The notes below the pieces were generated by a model. That model saw only the letters and a list, made by a program, of their open reading frames with translations, was not told where the DNA came from and ran no database searches. From contig JAFZOV010000009.1 of the NCBI GenBank assembly GCA_017550445.1, forward strand, positions 1 to 24,278: DNA of 24,278 nt, given 5' to 3'. Of this stretch, positions 7,802-15,592 are shown one piece after another. Positions within the stretch are counted from its first letter, which is position 1. Every line of letters starts with the position of its first letter. This stretch comes from Fibrobacter sp. (GTDB lineage Bacteria; Fibrobacterota; Fibrobacteria; Fibrobacterales; Fibrobacteraceae). The position numbers were made by a program, and so were the translations under genes.

Positions 7802-7990
7802 ATGGATGAATTTGAACGATATCTTCTAGGATTAAAGGTCGCTCCAACGATTATGGTAGAAGCTGTTCTTGCGGCATACAAAATATGCCACCAGGGCGAA
7901 CCTGATGGCAATTCCGATTTTGCATCTGGCTTTACCATTAGCGACGATGGACTTTTCTTTCAGCGCCAATCAGATAGCACTCGAAAGTAA
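7802..7990 (+). CDS. Small ORF of 62 residues, unknown
   Basis: The frame starts 6 nt after the terminator T-run and has no clear ribosome binding site. The product begins MDEFERYLLGLKVAPTIMVE and contains AVLAAYKICHQGE and FTISDDGLFFQRQ. Codon use looks protein-like but the case is weak. No family is recognised. It could be a small accessory gene with its own promoter, or a chance frame. Confidence 0.25.
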   Translation: MDEFERYLLGLKVAPTIMVEAVLAAYKICHQGEPDGNSDFASGFTISDDGLFFQRQSDSTRK

Positions 7991-8050
7991 TTTCAGCAAG
8001 CAGGCGCGGAATTAGCCGGACTAAGTTTCATGAATTCGGCTGGTTTTTCT

Positions 8051-8201
8051 TCATTCAGCCTTTTTTTCTCATCCTTCCGAAATGGCGGTTTTGTAAAAAA
8101 TCGCATGTAAACAAAATTTTCCGGCTCAAAATGCCTCCTTTCTCCGTTTTAAGGATAGGGGCGCCCTATTTCCGGGGCTGCCGCTAAAATGGAGATTGAT
8201 C
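8051..8201 (+). promoter_or_regulatory. Shared leader, copy B: stem-loop that buries the Shine-Dalgarno
   Basis: This 151-nt leader parallels copy A. Arms CTCCGTTTTA (8142-8151) and TAAAATGGAG (8185-8194) are identical to those of copy A, and the inner stem GGCGCCC (8160-8166) with GGGC-t-GCC is kept, while the loop differs (tatttccg against tgtttttg). GGAG (8191-8194) is 7 nt before the ATG at 8202. Conserved arms with a variable loop favour selection on the structure. Confidence 0.6.
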
Positions 8202-9404
8202 ATGGTCAAGCAAATAGTAAAATCACACGAAGTCCGCGTCGATTCCGATTACGTCAAGTGGATTTCGGAGCTAAAGCAGCGCTACCGTTCGGCACAAGTG
8301 ATGGCTGTCGTCAAGGTAAACGCCGAAAAATTGCAGTTCAACTGGCTGCTGGGGCGGGATTTGGTACGCAAAAAGGCCGAGGAGCGCTGGGGTACGGGTG
8401 TTGTGGAGCAAATCAGCCTGGATTTGCAGAAGGAGTTCCCTGATGCAGATGGATTTTCGGTCTCAAATCTGTGGTATATGAAGAAATGGTACTGTTTCTA
8501 TACGCGAAAGGGGGCGGACCAAATTCTCCACCAAGTTGGTGGAGAATTAGAAAAGGCTAAACTTAATCAAGTTGACGGAGAAAAACTCCAACAGCCTGTT
8601 GGAGAATTAGAAAAGGCTAACTTTATGCAGTTTGGGAGATCTTTGCCTGCAATTTTTGCCGGTATTCCTTGGGGACATCACGTAGCAATCATCACGAAAT
8701 GCAAATCTGTAGAAGAAGCCCTTTTTTACATCAAGAAGACTGTAGAGCAGGGGATGAGCCGAGCCGCATTGATTAACTGCATTAAAGCCGACCTTTACAG
8801 CCATCAAGGCAAGATCGTCAACAATTTTTCCGAAAAACTGCCCGATTTGCAGGGCAAACTGGTTCAAGAGGTGCTGAAAGAGAACTACGATTTCGGTTTT
8901 GCGACCGTAAGTCACGAAATTTATGACGAAACCGAACTGGAAGAAGCCCTTACGAAGAATGTTACCGACCTTTTGCTTGAGATGGGAACGGGATTCGCTT
9001 TTGTCGGGCGGCAAAAGGAGGTCATTGTAGGCGGGCGCAGCCGCAAGATCGACCTGCTTTTTTACCATATCCGCTTGCGCTGCTTTGTCGTTTGTGAATT
9101 GAAGGCGAAATCGTTCGAGCCGGAATTTGTCGGCAAGTTGAATTTCTACGTGAATGCGGTGGACGAACTGCTGAAGACCCCCGAAGACAACCCGACAATC
9201 GGGCTGTTGATTTGTTCCAATATGGATTCGACCGATGTGCAATGGTCCTTTCGCGGGCTAGGCACGCCGATGGGTGTCGCCACCTACAACAACATCCGTA
9301 TCAAGGACGCCCTGCCCTCGAAGGAATTGCTGGAAGAACGCATGCGCTTGCTGCAAAAGGAAATGCATACTACGAAACGGCTGATTCGGAAGAAAGACAA
9401 CTAG
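8202..9404 (+). CDS. DUF1016 / YhcG-type PD-(D/E)XK nuclease-fold protein
   Basis: The 400-residue protein has an N-terminal DUF1016 helical domain (about 8-150: YVKWISELKQRYRSAQ, NWLLGRDLV, FSVSNLWYMKKWY, then IPWGHH) and a C-terminal nuclease-fold domain (about 230-370) with GRSRKIDLLFYH and CFVVCELKAK, matching the D...ExK catalytic pattern. Such proteins are found in accessory and restriction-associated loci; the exact substrate is unknown. ATG 8202 is preferred: GGAG lies 7 nt upstream, while a TTG at 8196 would sit too close. Residues about 108-145 contain an internal 20-residue repeat (VGELEKA) encoded by palindromic DNA. Expression is under leader copy B. Confidence 0.8.
   Translation: MVKQIVKSHEVRVDSDYVKWISELKQRYRSAQVMAVVKVNAEKLQFNWLLGRDLVRKKAEERWGTGVVEQISLDLQKEFPDADGFSVSNLWYMKKWYCFYTRKGADQILHQVGGELEKAKLNQVDGEKLQQPVGELEKANFMQFGRSLPAIFAGIPWGHHVAIITKCKSVEEALFYIKKTVEQGMSRAALINCIKADLYSHQGKIVNNFSEKLPDLQGKLVQEVLKENYDFGFATVSHEIYDETELEEALTKNVTDLLLEMGTGFAFVGRQKEVIVGGRSRKIDLLFYHIRLRCFVVCELKAKSFEPEFVGKLNFYVNAVDELLKTPEDNPTIGLLICSNMDSTDVQWSFRGLGTPMGVATYNNIRIKDALPSKELLEERMRLLQKEMHTTKRLIRKKDN
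8523..8620 (+). repeat. Palindromic tandem repeat inside the DUF1016 gene
   Basis: Two units lie 60 nt apart. Unit 1 has a perfect palindrome with 12-bp arms, ATTCTCCACCAA (8523-8534) and TTGGTGGAGAAT (8536-8547). Unit 2 has 9-bp arms, CTCCAACAG (8586-8594) and CTGTTGGAG (8596-8604). Each palindrome runs into the same 20-nt sequence (8541-8560 and 8601-8620). The units are in frame. Confidence 0.7.
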
Positions 9405-9568
9405 TTCCTTTTTGGAACCAGTTCGAAAACAACCCCCTGAACTGGGGCTTGCTCATTTGGCAAACAATTCCTCAAAGCGCATTTTTCGGAGAAATCCATC
9501 ACACAAAAATGCAGGGCAGCTCTCCTTTGTCTGTAATAATTTATATTCACGCAAAAAAGGAGTGTTTG

Positions 9569-10540
9569 ATGCGTTTTCTGTTCTTTCTTCTTGCAGCCCT
9601 GTTTATTATAAGCTGCTCAAATGGCGACTGCCTCCCCCTTGATCCGGGTCCGGATGCCGATTACCCCAGAAGCACCCAGCGTCTATTCAAGTCCTGGGAC
9701 CAGGTTTCGTTCTACGTGGACCCGAACCATTTTTTTGGCGACACAAGTTACACCGAATTCCCCGACAATACCCTGGAAATTGGCTACGCCGACAACGATA
9801 CGCTACTTACCGTAAGGCAAATCACCATCCCGTTGATGGACCGGATTCACAACGCCTGGTTCAGAAACTACCTTTCGCCCTCGAATCTCGCCAGGAGTTT
9901 TAGGCTGGTCGTCGAAGCCAACGAAACGACGGATGTCGATTCCGTCATCCTGGAGGTTCGCACCAAGAACAAGGAGGGAGTCCTATATGGCGACATTCCT
10001 CCCGTACAAATGACCTTCTACAAGGCGGCCAAGAACAACGGGAAAATCTACTTCCAGAACCTGATTAAAAAGGATACGACCTTAGGCATCCCGGTCCTGT
10101 TTTCGCAGGCTCCCATAGACGGCGGCGCGTTCGAAGAAGCCTACGTGCTGGTGCTGAAGGACACGTCGGACCTGTGGCATTTTGAGTATGTGAAAATGCC
10201 AGAACCGATAAAGCCCTGCCCCAAGGAATGGATTTGCTACGAGACGATGGAGGGCTTTTCGGACTATAGGTGTCCCGAGTCCAGTTCGTCAGCCATCGAA
10301 TCCTGTTCTTCCGCCGACATGACGCTGCTGTCATCCTCATCCGGAGTCCAGGACTCTGTTGCCATAGACTCTGTCGCTATGGACTCCCTTGCTAAAGACA
10401 CTATTACAGTACTAGAACCCATTCGCCCTATCGATATAAATCCGTGCTACACGGTAACCGGATGGCGATACGTCACTAGGTGCGACTCCGTCTGCTCAGA
10501 CCAGATCATCCGTGCGGATTCGACATCCTCGAAACGCTGA
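9569..10540 (+). CDS. Lipoprotein of unknown function
   Basis: The 323-residue protein begins with a lipoprotein signal peptide, MRFLFFLLAALFIISC, with the lipid-attached Cys at 16. AAGGAG lies 6 nt before the ATG at 9569; a longer frame upstream is not supported. The body contains beta-rich stretches (DTSYTEFPDNTLEIGYADND, LARSFRLVVEANETTDVDSV) and a linker rich in Ser and Asp (ESSSSAIESC, LLSSSSG, then DSVAIDSVAMDSLAKD), followed by a short Cys-containing tail. Ser-rich linkers are common in Fibrobacter envelope proteins. No domain is recognised. It stands alone with 164 nt before it and 108 nt after it. Confidence 0.75.
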   Translation: MRFLFFLLAALFIISCSNGDCLPLDPGPDADYPRSTQRLFKSWDQVSFYVDPNHFFGDTSYTEFPDNTLEIGYADNDTLLTVRQITIPLMDRIHNAWFRNYLSPSNLARSFRLVVEANETTDVDSVILEVRTKNKEGVLYGDIPPVQMTFYKAAKNNGKIYFQNLIKKDTTLGIPVLFSQAPIDGGAFEEAYVLVLKDTSDLWHFEYVKMPEPIKPCPKEWICYETMEGFSDYRCPESSSSAIESCSSADMTLLSSSSGVQDSVAIDSVAMDSLAKDTITVLEPIRPIDINPCYTVTGWRYVTRCDSVCSDQIIRADSTSSKR

Positions 10541-10541
10541 C

Positions 10542-10558
10542 TATTCCAACTTGGAATA
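10542..10558. promoter_or_regulatory. Palindrome upstream of the sugar transporter gene, possible operator
   Basis: TATTCCAA-C-TTGGAATA is a perfect inverted repeat with 8-bp arms, between the lipoprotein stop and the transporter. Another perfect palindrome, TATTCGAATA, lies at 10603-10612. No T-run follows the first repeat, so an operator is as likely as a terminator. Confidence 0.35.
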
Positions 10559-10648
10559 TCGTTTTGCGCTATTTATTCTTTTCAAAGTGGCTTTTTTGCG
10601 CATATTCGAATAGTTTAGACTTTAGGTGTTTATAAAAAAGGAGTTTTC

Positions 10649-12040
10649 ATGTCCCAGAAAAAAGAGCACATGGGCCACATCATCCTCATCACCCTGGCCG
10701 CAGCTGTCGGCGGGTTCCTCTTCGGTTTCGACTCCTCCGTCATCAACGGGGCGAACGGGGCGCTGAAGGCACACTTCAACGCGACGGACTATGAACTCGC
10801 CTGGTCTGTTTCGCTTGCCCTGATCGGTGCGGCTGCGGGTGCGTTCTTTGCGGGCCGCCTCGCCGATACTTTCGGGCGCGTGCGCTGCATGCTCGCAGCC
10901 TCTTTCCTGTTCTTCATCAGTGCCATCGGTTCGGGCATTCCGTTCGGCATTCCGGACTTTATCATGTGGCGTGTCATCGGCGGCGTGGGCATCGGTGTCG
11001 CGAGCATCATCGCCCCGATATACATTGCCGAAACGGCTCCCGCACACCTGCGCGGGCGTCTCGGTTCCATGCAGCAGTTCGCCATCGTGATAGGCATCTT
11101 CGTGGCGCTCCTCTCGAACTACGTCATCATGCGCATTGCGGGTTCGGCAAACAACACGATTATCGGCAATTTCAAGGCTTGGCAGGTCATGTTCTGGGTC
11201 GAGGCCATTCCGGCTGCGCTCTACGGCATTGCGGCCTGGAGGCTCCCGGAATCTCCGCGTTACCTTGTCCACAAGGGGCTCATTGACGACGCCAAGCGCG
11301 TCCTCGCAAAAATCGATTCCGAAGGCGTTGACAGGGAAATCGAAGCTATTCACGAGACCTTCCGCAACGAGAAACCGTCCAAGTTCAGCGACTTGCTCGA
11401 AATGGTTGGCGGCAAGAAGCGTATCGCCCCGATTCTCTGGGCGGGCCTTGGCCTTGCCATCTTGCAGCAACTGGTGGGCATCAACGTCATCTTCTACTAC
11501 GGCACCATGCTCTGGCAGAGCGTAGGCTTCGGCGAAAGCGACGCCTTCCTCACGAGCGTCATTTCGAGCGCCATCAACCTCGTCATGACCATCGCCGCCA
11601 TCATGCTTATCGACAAGATCGGGCGCAAGCCGCTGTTGCTTATCGGTAGTGTGGGCATGGCAGTTACGCTCAGCACTCTCACCATCTGTTTTATGAATGC
11701 GAATGCCGACGGAAGCCTCCCCGGAGCCGCGGGTGTCATCGCGCTCATCGCCGCAAACCTCTATATCACCTTCTTCGCGGTGTCGTGGGGCCCGGTCATG
11801 TGGGTGATGCTCGGCGAGATGTTCAACAACCGCATCCGTACAGTAGCCATCGCCATCTGCGGGCTTGCACAGTGGGCCGCAAACTTCATTGTCACCTGGA
11901 GTTTCCCGGTGCTTACTGGCAAGCAGGGCATCGGTGTGGGCCCCACATACGCCATCTACTCGTTCTTCGCCATCTTCAGCATCTTCTTCGTGGCAAAGTT
12001 CATCAGGGAGACGAAGGGCAAGGAACTCGAGGAGATGTAG
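10649..12040 (+). CDS. Sugar porter family MFS transporter (sugar:H+ symporter type)
   Basis: The 463-residue inner-membrane protein has the twelve-helix pattern and hallmark motifs of the sugar porter family (XylE/GalP/GLUT). These are GFDSSVINGA in helix 1, GRLADTFGR (about 69-77), IYIAETAPAHLRGRL, PESPRYLV (about 200-207), QQLVGINVIFYYG (about 272-284), DKIGRKPLLL, WGPVMWVMLGEMFNNRIR, and a C-terminal RETKGKELEEM replacing the usual PETKG. It should carry a hexose or pentose across the inner membrane, probably by proton symport; the substrate cannot be told by eye. AAGGAG lies 5 nt before the ATG. It stands apart from metabolic genes. Confidence 0.9.
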   Translation: MSQKKEHMGHIILITLAAAVGGFLFGFDSSVINGANGALKAHFNATDYELAWSVSLALIGAAAGAFFAGRLADTFGRVRCMLAASFLFFISAIGSGIPFGIPDFIMWRVIGGVGIGVASIIAPIYIAETAPAHLRGRLGSMQQFAIVIGIFVALLSNYVIMRIAGSANNTIIGNFKAWQVMFWVEAIPAALYGIAAWRLPESPRYLVHKGLIDDAKRVLAKIDSEGVDREIEAIHETFRNEKPSKFSDLLEMVGGKKRIAPILWAGLGLAILQQLVGINVIFYYGTMLWQSVGFGESDAFLTSVISSAINLVMTIAAIMLIDKIGRKPLLLIGSVGMAVTLSTLTICFMNANADGSLPGAAGVIALIAANLYITFFAVSWGPVMWVMLGEMFNNRIRTVAIAICGLAQWAANFIVTWSFPVLTGKQGIGVGPTYAIYSFFAIFSIFFVAKFIRETKGKELEEM

Positions 12041-12062
12041 GTTGCTATCTTTTGACTGCTGA

Positions 12063-12503
12063 ATGAAACGCCGTCGAAAAAAGCGTACTCCAATGAGCCG
12101 CTCGCAGATGATGCGGGCGGTTCATTCCGTTGATACGAAGCCGGAATTGCTGGTGCGGCAGGCGCTATTCCGTGCGGGTTTCCGCTACAGGTTGCACCGG
12201 CGCGACTTGCCGGGATCGCCAGACTTGTTTATCTTGAAATACAACGTGGTCGTTTTCGTGAACGGGTGCTTTTGGCATCAGCACGGCTGCAAGTTTACGA
12301 CCCGTCCCAAGAGCAATCCCGAATTCTGGAACGAAAAATTTGAAAACAACGTTGTCCGTGATATCAAGACAAGTTGGAAGCTATCCCTGATGGGGTTCCG
12401 CGTGGCGACCCTTTGGGAATGTTCCCTCAAGGAAGACCTCGAACGGACAATGGAAAGACTCGTCGCCTTCATAAAAAGCGACGAGGAAACTGTCGAAATC
12501 TGA
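12063..12503 (+). CDS. vsr: Very short patch repair (Vsr-type) DNA mismatch endonuclease
   Basis: The 146-residue protein matches Vsr throughout: MSRSQMMRAVHSVDTKPELLVR, RYRLHRRDLPGSPDLF with a putative catalytic Asp54, VVVFVNGCFWHQHGC with His72 and His74 and the Cys pair of the structural zinc site, FWNEKFENNVVRD, and a final LWECSL. Vsr nicks DNA 5' of T:G mismatches that arise by deamination of 5-methylcytosine. No Dcm-type methylase is visible in the window. It begins 22 nt after the transporter, with no clear ribosome binding site; the ATG at 12093, at the MSRSQ motif, is an alternative start. A run of basic residues precedes the motif. Confidence 0.85.
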   Translation: MKRRRKKRTPMSRSQMMRAVHSVDTKPELLVRQALFRAGFRYRLHRRDLPGSPDLFILKYNVVVFVNGCFWHQHGCKFTTRPKSNPEFWNEKFENNVVRDIKTSWKLSLMGFRVATLWECSLKEDLERTMERLVAFIKSDEETVEI

Positions 12504-12535
12504 ACAGGGATGCAAGCACCTAACGGTGCCGCGCA

Positions 12536-13798
12536 TTATTCCTGGATGCGGTAGATCTTCACGTCCTTAATGTAGAACGTGCGTTCTTTTTTACCGAGGT
12601 TCAGCTCGAACCTTGCAAACGGAGTGCTCTCCTTGGGAGTGAATTCCTTCTCGAACGACTGGCCCGAAGTCTTCACGATCGGGTGCTCCATGAAGCCCAC
12701 GGTCTCGTAGTCATCATACGTGCCGATGCGGGCGGTAATCTGCCCCTCGATATTGGACCAGATGGTGAACACGCACTTGTATTTCTTGCCGGCGACCAGC
12801 GCCACGTCTTCTTGAATGAGCTGCACGCTGTACGACCTGTTGCCACCCTGCGTCACGTCGACCTTGAGAATGCGGTCGCCCTTGTCGCCAATGATGGAGG
12901 CAGTAGCCACGCCGTTCAACTGCGTGAAGAATATCCAGTGGTCTAGCCCGTGAGAGAAGTCGCCGTTCTCGATGGTATTGTCGCTCATCGCGCCCACGAC
13001 GCCGTCCCAGATATCCTTGACGTAATCCTCGCCCGCATTGCCCTGTGCATCCACGAAGTCGTAGCGAAGCGGGCGGAAACTCGACACGAAGTTGTTGTTC
13101 AAACTATTCCAGAGAGCAGCATTGTTCGCGTTGTCAAGGACAATAACGCCATCTTCATCTACCTCAGCCTTGCTGAAGTCAATGTTGCGCAAGAAATAGC
13201 GCACATGGAATACTACAGACAAGTTTGCAACGGAATCGGACACGCGCTCAACCTGCGAGAAGTGGTAGCGCAACCTCACCCACTGGAACCCATTCAGGTC
13301 GAACTTGAACGGGACGTACTTGCCGTCGATGCGTACACGGCCGTACATGGCGGAATTCGCACTCTTGGGCTTGAACGACACGCCGATTTCCTTCAGGTAG
13401 CCTTCGTCCTCGAGGTTGATCTTGCTGAAAGGTTCCTCCACGGTCGATTCCTCGGTAAACGAAATCGGGAGAACCTCACTGGAATCGTCCTCGTAGGGCC
13501 ACAGCGGCAGGCCCTCGGTCGGGTCGATGGAAACAGCCACGTAGTAGCTGGAATAGGAACGCACCTCGCTCAAAGCCATAGAGAAGGAATCCAGCAGCAT
13601 CGGTTCGTCTTCTGCGGCGGACTTCTTGAGGGCGTGAGTTTCAACCTCGGAATAATCCACAGAGAAATCTGCGGTGAGCGCCAACGCCGGATTGCCGATT
13701 TCGATACCGGCAATAGGGTCAGAATTGCCGCCGGAAGAACATCCGACGACAGCAAGCAATCCCAACACGCAACCGACTATGGACCAAACAAAACGCAT
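12536..13798 (-). CDS. Lipoprotein with C-terminal carbohydrate-binding-like (CBM4/9-type) domain
   Basis: The 420-residue protein has a signal peptide ending LLAVVGC (lipid-attached Cys20), then SSGGNSDPIAGIEIGNPALA, a phrase I associate with Fibrobacter regulator-paired lipoproteins. Residues about 30-265 form a beta-rich region. Residues about 280-420 look like a CBM4/9 jelly roll: IENGDFSHGLDHWIFFTQ, SYSVQLIQEDVALVAGKKYK, FTIWSNIEGQITARIG, and a terminal YIKDVKIYRI strand. It probably sits on the cell surface and binds polysaccharide. Its ATG overlaps the regulator stop by one base (TAATG), with GAGGAG inside the regulator end, so the two are translationally coupled. Confidence 0.8.
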   Translation of the reverse strand: MRFVWSIVGCVLGLLAVVGCSSGGNSDPIAGIEIGNPALALTADFSVDYSEVETHALKKSAAEDEPMLLDSFSMALSEVRSYSSYYVAVSIDPTEGLPLWPYEDDSSEVLPISFTEESTVEEPFSKINLEDEGYLKEIGVSFKPKSANSAMYGRVRIDGKYVPFKFDLNGFQWVRLRYHFSQVERVSDSVANLSVVFHVRYFLRNIDFSKAEVDEDGVIVLDNANNAALWNSLNNNFVSSFRPLRYDFVDAQGNAGEDYVKDIWDGVVGAMSDNTIENGDFSHGLDHWIFFTQLNGVATASIIGDKGDRILKVDVTQGGNRSYSVQLIQEDVALVAGKKYKCVFTIWSNIEGQITARIGTYDDYETVGFMEHPIVKTSGQSFEKEFTPKESTPFARFELNLGKKERTFYIKDVKIYRIQE

Positions 13799-14646
13799 TA
13801 TTCTCCTCGAGTGAGCGGAAACAGTTGGATGTTCACCTGAACCACATCATCCGCTTCGCCAGGCTTTGCGGAGAAATCTAGTAGTTCTTTGCGCATGAGT
13901 TGGATATGTTTTTTCAAATTGGGGAAATCTTCGCGCTTAATACTGAACGTTAGGGCAGAAATATCGCGTTCCGCACTCGGAAGTTCGTTCATCATGTTGG
14001 CCGAAATGCGCAGCATCTGCTGGTGATAGAGCTTCACCATCATATCCTGAACTTCATCCTCGGTCGTGAGCATCGGGTCACGCTGGCGGTAGCCGTTCGC
14101 CGTCTTGACCAGGAGGCCGAGTTCCATAAGGAGGTTGAAGGATTCCTGCACCTGGGAGGGCGTGACCATCCCGCGGAGCTTCTTGCTCACCCAGTCGGGA
14201 ATCGGGCGGAAGCCCTTGAGTGCCACCATCTCGAGGATGACAGAGTGGTGCCATTCCCTGAAAATGCGGAACTGGGCCTGATCCATCTTGTGCAGCTTGG
14301 AACGCGGACTAGCCTTGAGGAGCTGCGCGTAGTAAATCTGCTTTTCGGCATCGTTCTGCGCCTGATTGAAAAATACCAAACTCTCGAAATAGGCGGCGCG
14401 CTGCTTTTCGAGCCCTAACCCTTGGATGAGCTTCAGTACGGTGCCCTTCGTGATATTGCGCTTGCCGTCGATGGTAAGCTTCAAATGGGCGTGGCTCGAA
14501 AGCCCCGCCTTCTCGGCGAAGAACCGCAAACTGAAAGAGGGCTGCGTCTTCTTCTTGTATTCGTAGTAATCACGGAGATACACACGAAAGTTGGTGTACT
14601 GCAGCACATCCGGTTCAGTTAAGATTATTTTCTCTCCATTGTCCAT
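13798..14646 (-). CDS. TIGR02147 family protein (Fibrobacter paralogous putative regulator)
   Basis: The 282-residue protein has the typical N-terminus of this family: YTNFRVYLRDYYEYKKK, then a helix-turn-helix-like region SFSLRFFAEKAGLSSHAHLK, TIDGKRNITKGTVLKLIQGL and YFESLVFFNQA. The rest is helical and resembles a DUF4423-type domain (FREWHHSVILEMVAL, LGLLVKTANGYRQRD, then SALTFSIKREDFPNL). Members are presumed DNA-binding regulators, often next to a lipoprotein, as here. It precedes and overlaps the CBM-like lipoprotein gene by one base. No ribosome binding site is seen before the ATG, so initiation may be leaderless or weak. Confidence 0.8.
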   Translation of the reverse strand: MDNGEKIILTEPDVLQYTNFRVYLRDYYEYKKKTQPSFSLRFFAEKAGLSSHAHLKLTIDGKRNITKGTVLKLIQGLGLEKQRAAYFESLVFFNQAQNDAEKQIYYAQLLKASPRSKLHKMDQAQFRIFREWHHSVILEMVALKGFRPIPDWVSKKLRGMVTPSQVQESFNLLMELGLLVKTANGYRQRDPMLTTEDEVQDMMVKLYHQQMLRISANMMNELPSAERDISALTFSIKREDFPNLKKHIQLMRKELLDFSAKPGEADDVVQVNIQLFPLTRGE

Positions 14647-14784
14647 GTCTAGAAAGATAGAAGATTGGAGGGGAAAAGAACAAAAAAATTTACACTTTCT
14701 CGTTTACCCGAGTAACCAATTCGTAAGAAACGTTTTTACAGAAAACGGCGTTTTTGCATGAATTTAGCCATTTGGGCAATCATT

Positions 14785-14807
14785 TGTACACAGAAAAGGC
14801 GTGTACA
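14785..14807. promoter_or_regulatory. Inverted repeat TGTACAC-N9-GTGTACA, possible operator
   Basis: Perfect 7-bp arms (14785-14791 and 14801-14807) lie between the acetyltransferase end and the TIGR02147 gene, about 140 nt upstream of the latter's start. It may be a regulator binding site or an mRNA hairpin after the acetyltransferase gene. No minus-strand T-run follows. Confidence 0.3.
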
Positions 14808-14823
14808 CGAGGCATTTTTTGCG

Positions 14824-14857
14824 TTTATCGCGGGTCGAAAAGTTTTATCGCGGGTCG
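14824..14857. repeat. 20-bp tandem duplication at the end of the acetyltransferase gene
   Basis: TTTATCGCGGGTCG occurs at 14824-14837 and again at 14844-14857. The second copy spans the gene's stop codon, so the first copy is a duplicated 3' end just outside the gene. Confidence 0.6.
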
Positions 14858-15450
14858 CGAGCAAGGAGCGAAAAGCGCACGTGATCCAGGAACTTTCCGT
14901 TGATAAACTCGTATTCGCGGCAGAAGCCTTCTTGCGTGAATCCGGCGCGGGTGGCGACCGCGGCACTCCTGGGGTTCGAGACCGCCGCCGAGATTTCCAG
15001 GCGGTTGAGGCCGAGCTGGTCGAACGCATATCGCGAGAGGGTTCGCAAGGCATCCGTCGCAAAGCCACGCCCCGTGAACGGTTCGCCCAGCCAGTAACTG
15101 ACGGTCGCAGACCGGTGCTGCGCCTGGATCCAGCCGAGGATGATGATGCCAGCTAAATTGCCTGCTGGTTGTTGAACGCCCGCGGAGGTTAAACTGCGCG
15201 CGCCCTGCTCGAAAATTCCCCAGCACGCTCCGTTCGCCATCTGGGCCTGGATTTCCCACGAATCGATGCGGGCGGCCACGTCCTCGGCGCTCTGGCATTC
15301 CGCAGGCCACGGCAGGTGTTGCGAAAGGAAGGCTCGGCTCCCGTCGATGAGGGTAAACAAGGGCGCGGCGTCGCCCTCGTGCAACAGGCGAAGCGTCACG
15401 CGCTCGCCTTGCAGTTCTTCATCGGGAATTTCGTCCAGGAAGTCTTCCAT
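14845..15450 (-). CDS. GNAT family N-acetyltransferase, RimJ/RimL type
   Basis: The 201-residue protein has the order of RimJ/RimL-like acetyltransferases: GERVTLRLLHEGDAAPLFTL near the N-terminus, LAGIIILGWI, YWLGEPFTGRGFATDALRTL (about 125-144, with the acetyl-CoA phosphate-binding G-R-G-F-A segment), LNRLEISAAVSNPRSAAVA, and RAGFTQEGFCREY. Such enzymes transfer acetyl groups from acetyl-CoA to protein N-termini or small amines; the target is not predictable. It follows the tRNA-Leu terminator on the same strand, so it needs its own promoter. No clear ribosome binding site is seen before the ATG at 15450. Confidence 0.85.
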   Translation of the reverse strand: MEDFLDEIPDEELQGERVTLRLLHEGDAAPLFTLIDGSRAFLSQHLPWPAECQSAEDVAARIDSWEIQAQMANGACWGIFEQGARSLTSAGVQQPAGNLAGIIILGWIQAQHRSATVSYWLGEPFTGRGFATDALRTLSRYAFDQLGLNRLEISAAVSNPRSAAVATRAGFTQEGFCREYEFINGKFLDHVRFSLLARDPR

Positions 15451-15474
15451 GTGGGAAGAATATAGAATTCAAAC

Positions 15475-15505
15475 AAAAACCCGCCGACCTTGGTCGGCGG
15501 GTTTT
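15475..15505 (-). terminator. Terminator of tRNA-Leu (symmetric, may act both ways)
   Basis: CCCGCCGACC (15480-15489) pairs perfectly with GGTCGGCGGG (15492-15501) around a 2-nt loop. On the minus strand it is followed by five T (15479-15475), and four T follow on the plus strand. Confidence 0.85.
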
Positions 15506-15508
15506 CAG

Positions 15509-15592
15509 TGCGGATGAAAGGACTTGAACCTTCATGCCCTTGCAGGCACTAGAACCTGAATCTAGCGTGTCTACCAGTTCCACCACATCCGC
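15509..15592 (-). tRNA. tRNA-Leu (anticodon CAG)
   Basis: On the minus strand the acceptor GCGGATG (15592-15586) pairs with CATCCGC (15516-15510), with discriminator A at 15509 and no encoded CCA. The D-arm GTGGAACTGGTAGACAC is present. The anticodon arm CTAGA-TTCAGGT-TCTAG gives anticodon CAG. A long class II variable arm (TGCC...GGCA) and a T-arm GAAGG-TTCAAGT-CCTTTC follow. The long variable arm and the A-rich D-loop pattern fit leucine. It decodes CUG. Confidence 0.95.

Noticed and set aside
6505..8201. Reading the two shared leaders as integron attC sites
   Set aside because: They lack the RYYYAAC/GTTRRRY core pair, lie 5' of the genes, and contain the genes' own ribosome binding sites.
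10622..11470. 282-codon minus-strand ORF rich in Glu, Arg and Asp
   Set aside because: Antisense to the MFS transporter, whose motifs are clear.
12950..13840. 296-codon plus-strand ORF
   Set aside because: Antisense to the CBM-like lipoprotein, shadow frame.
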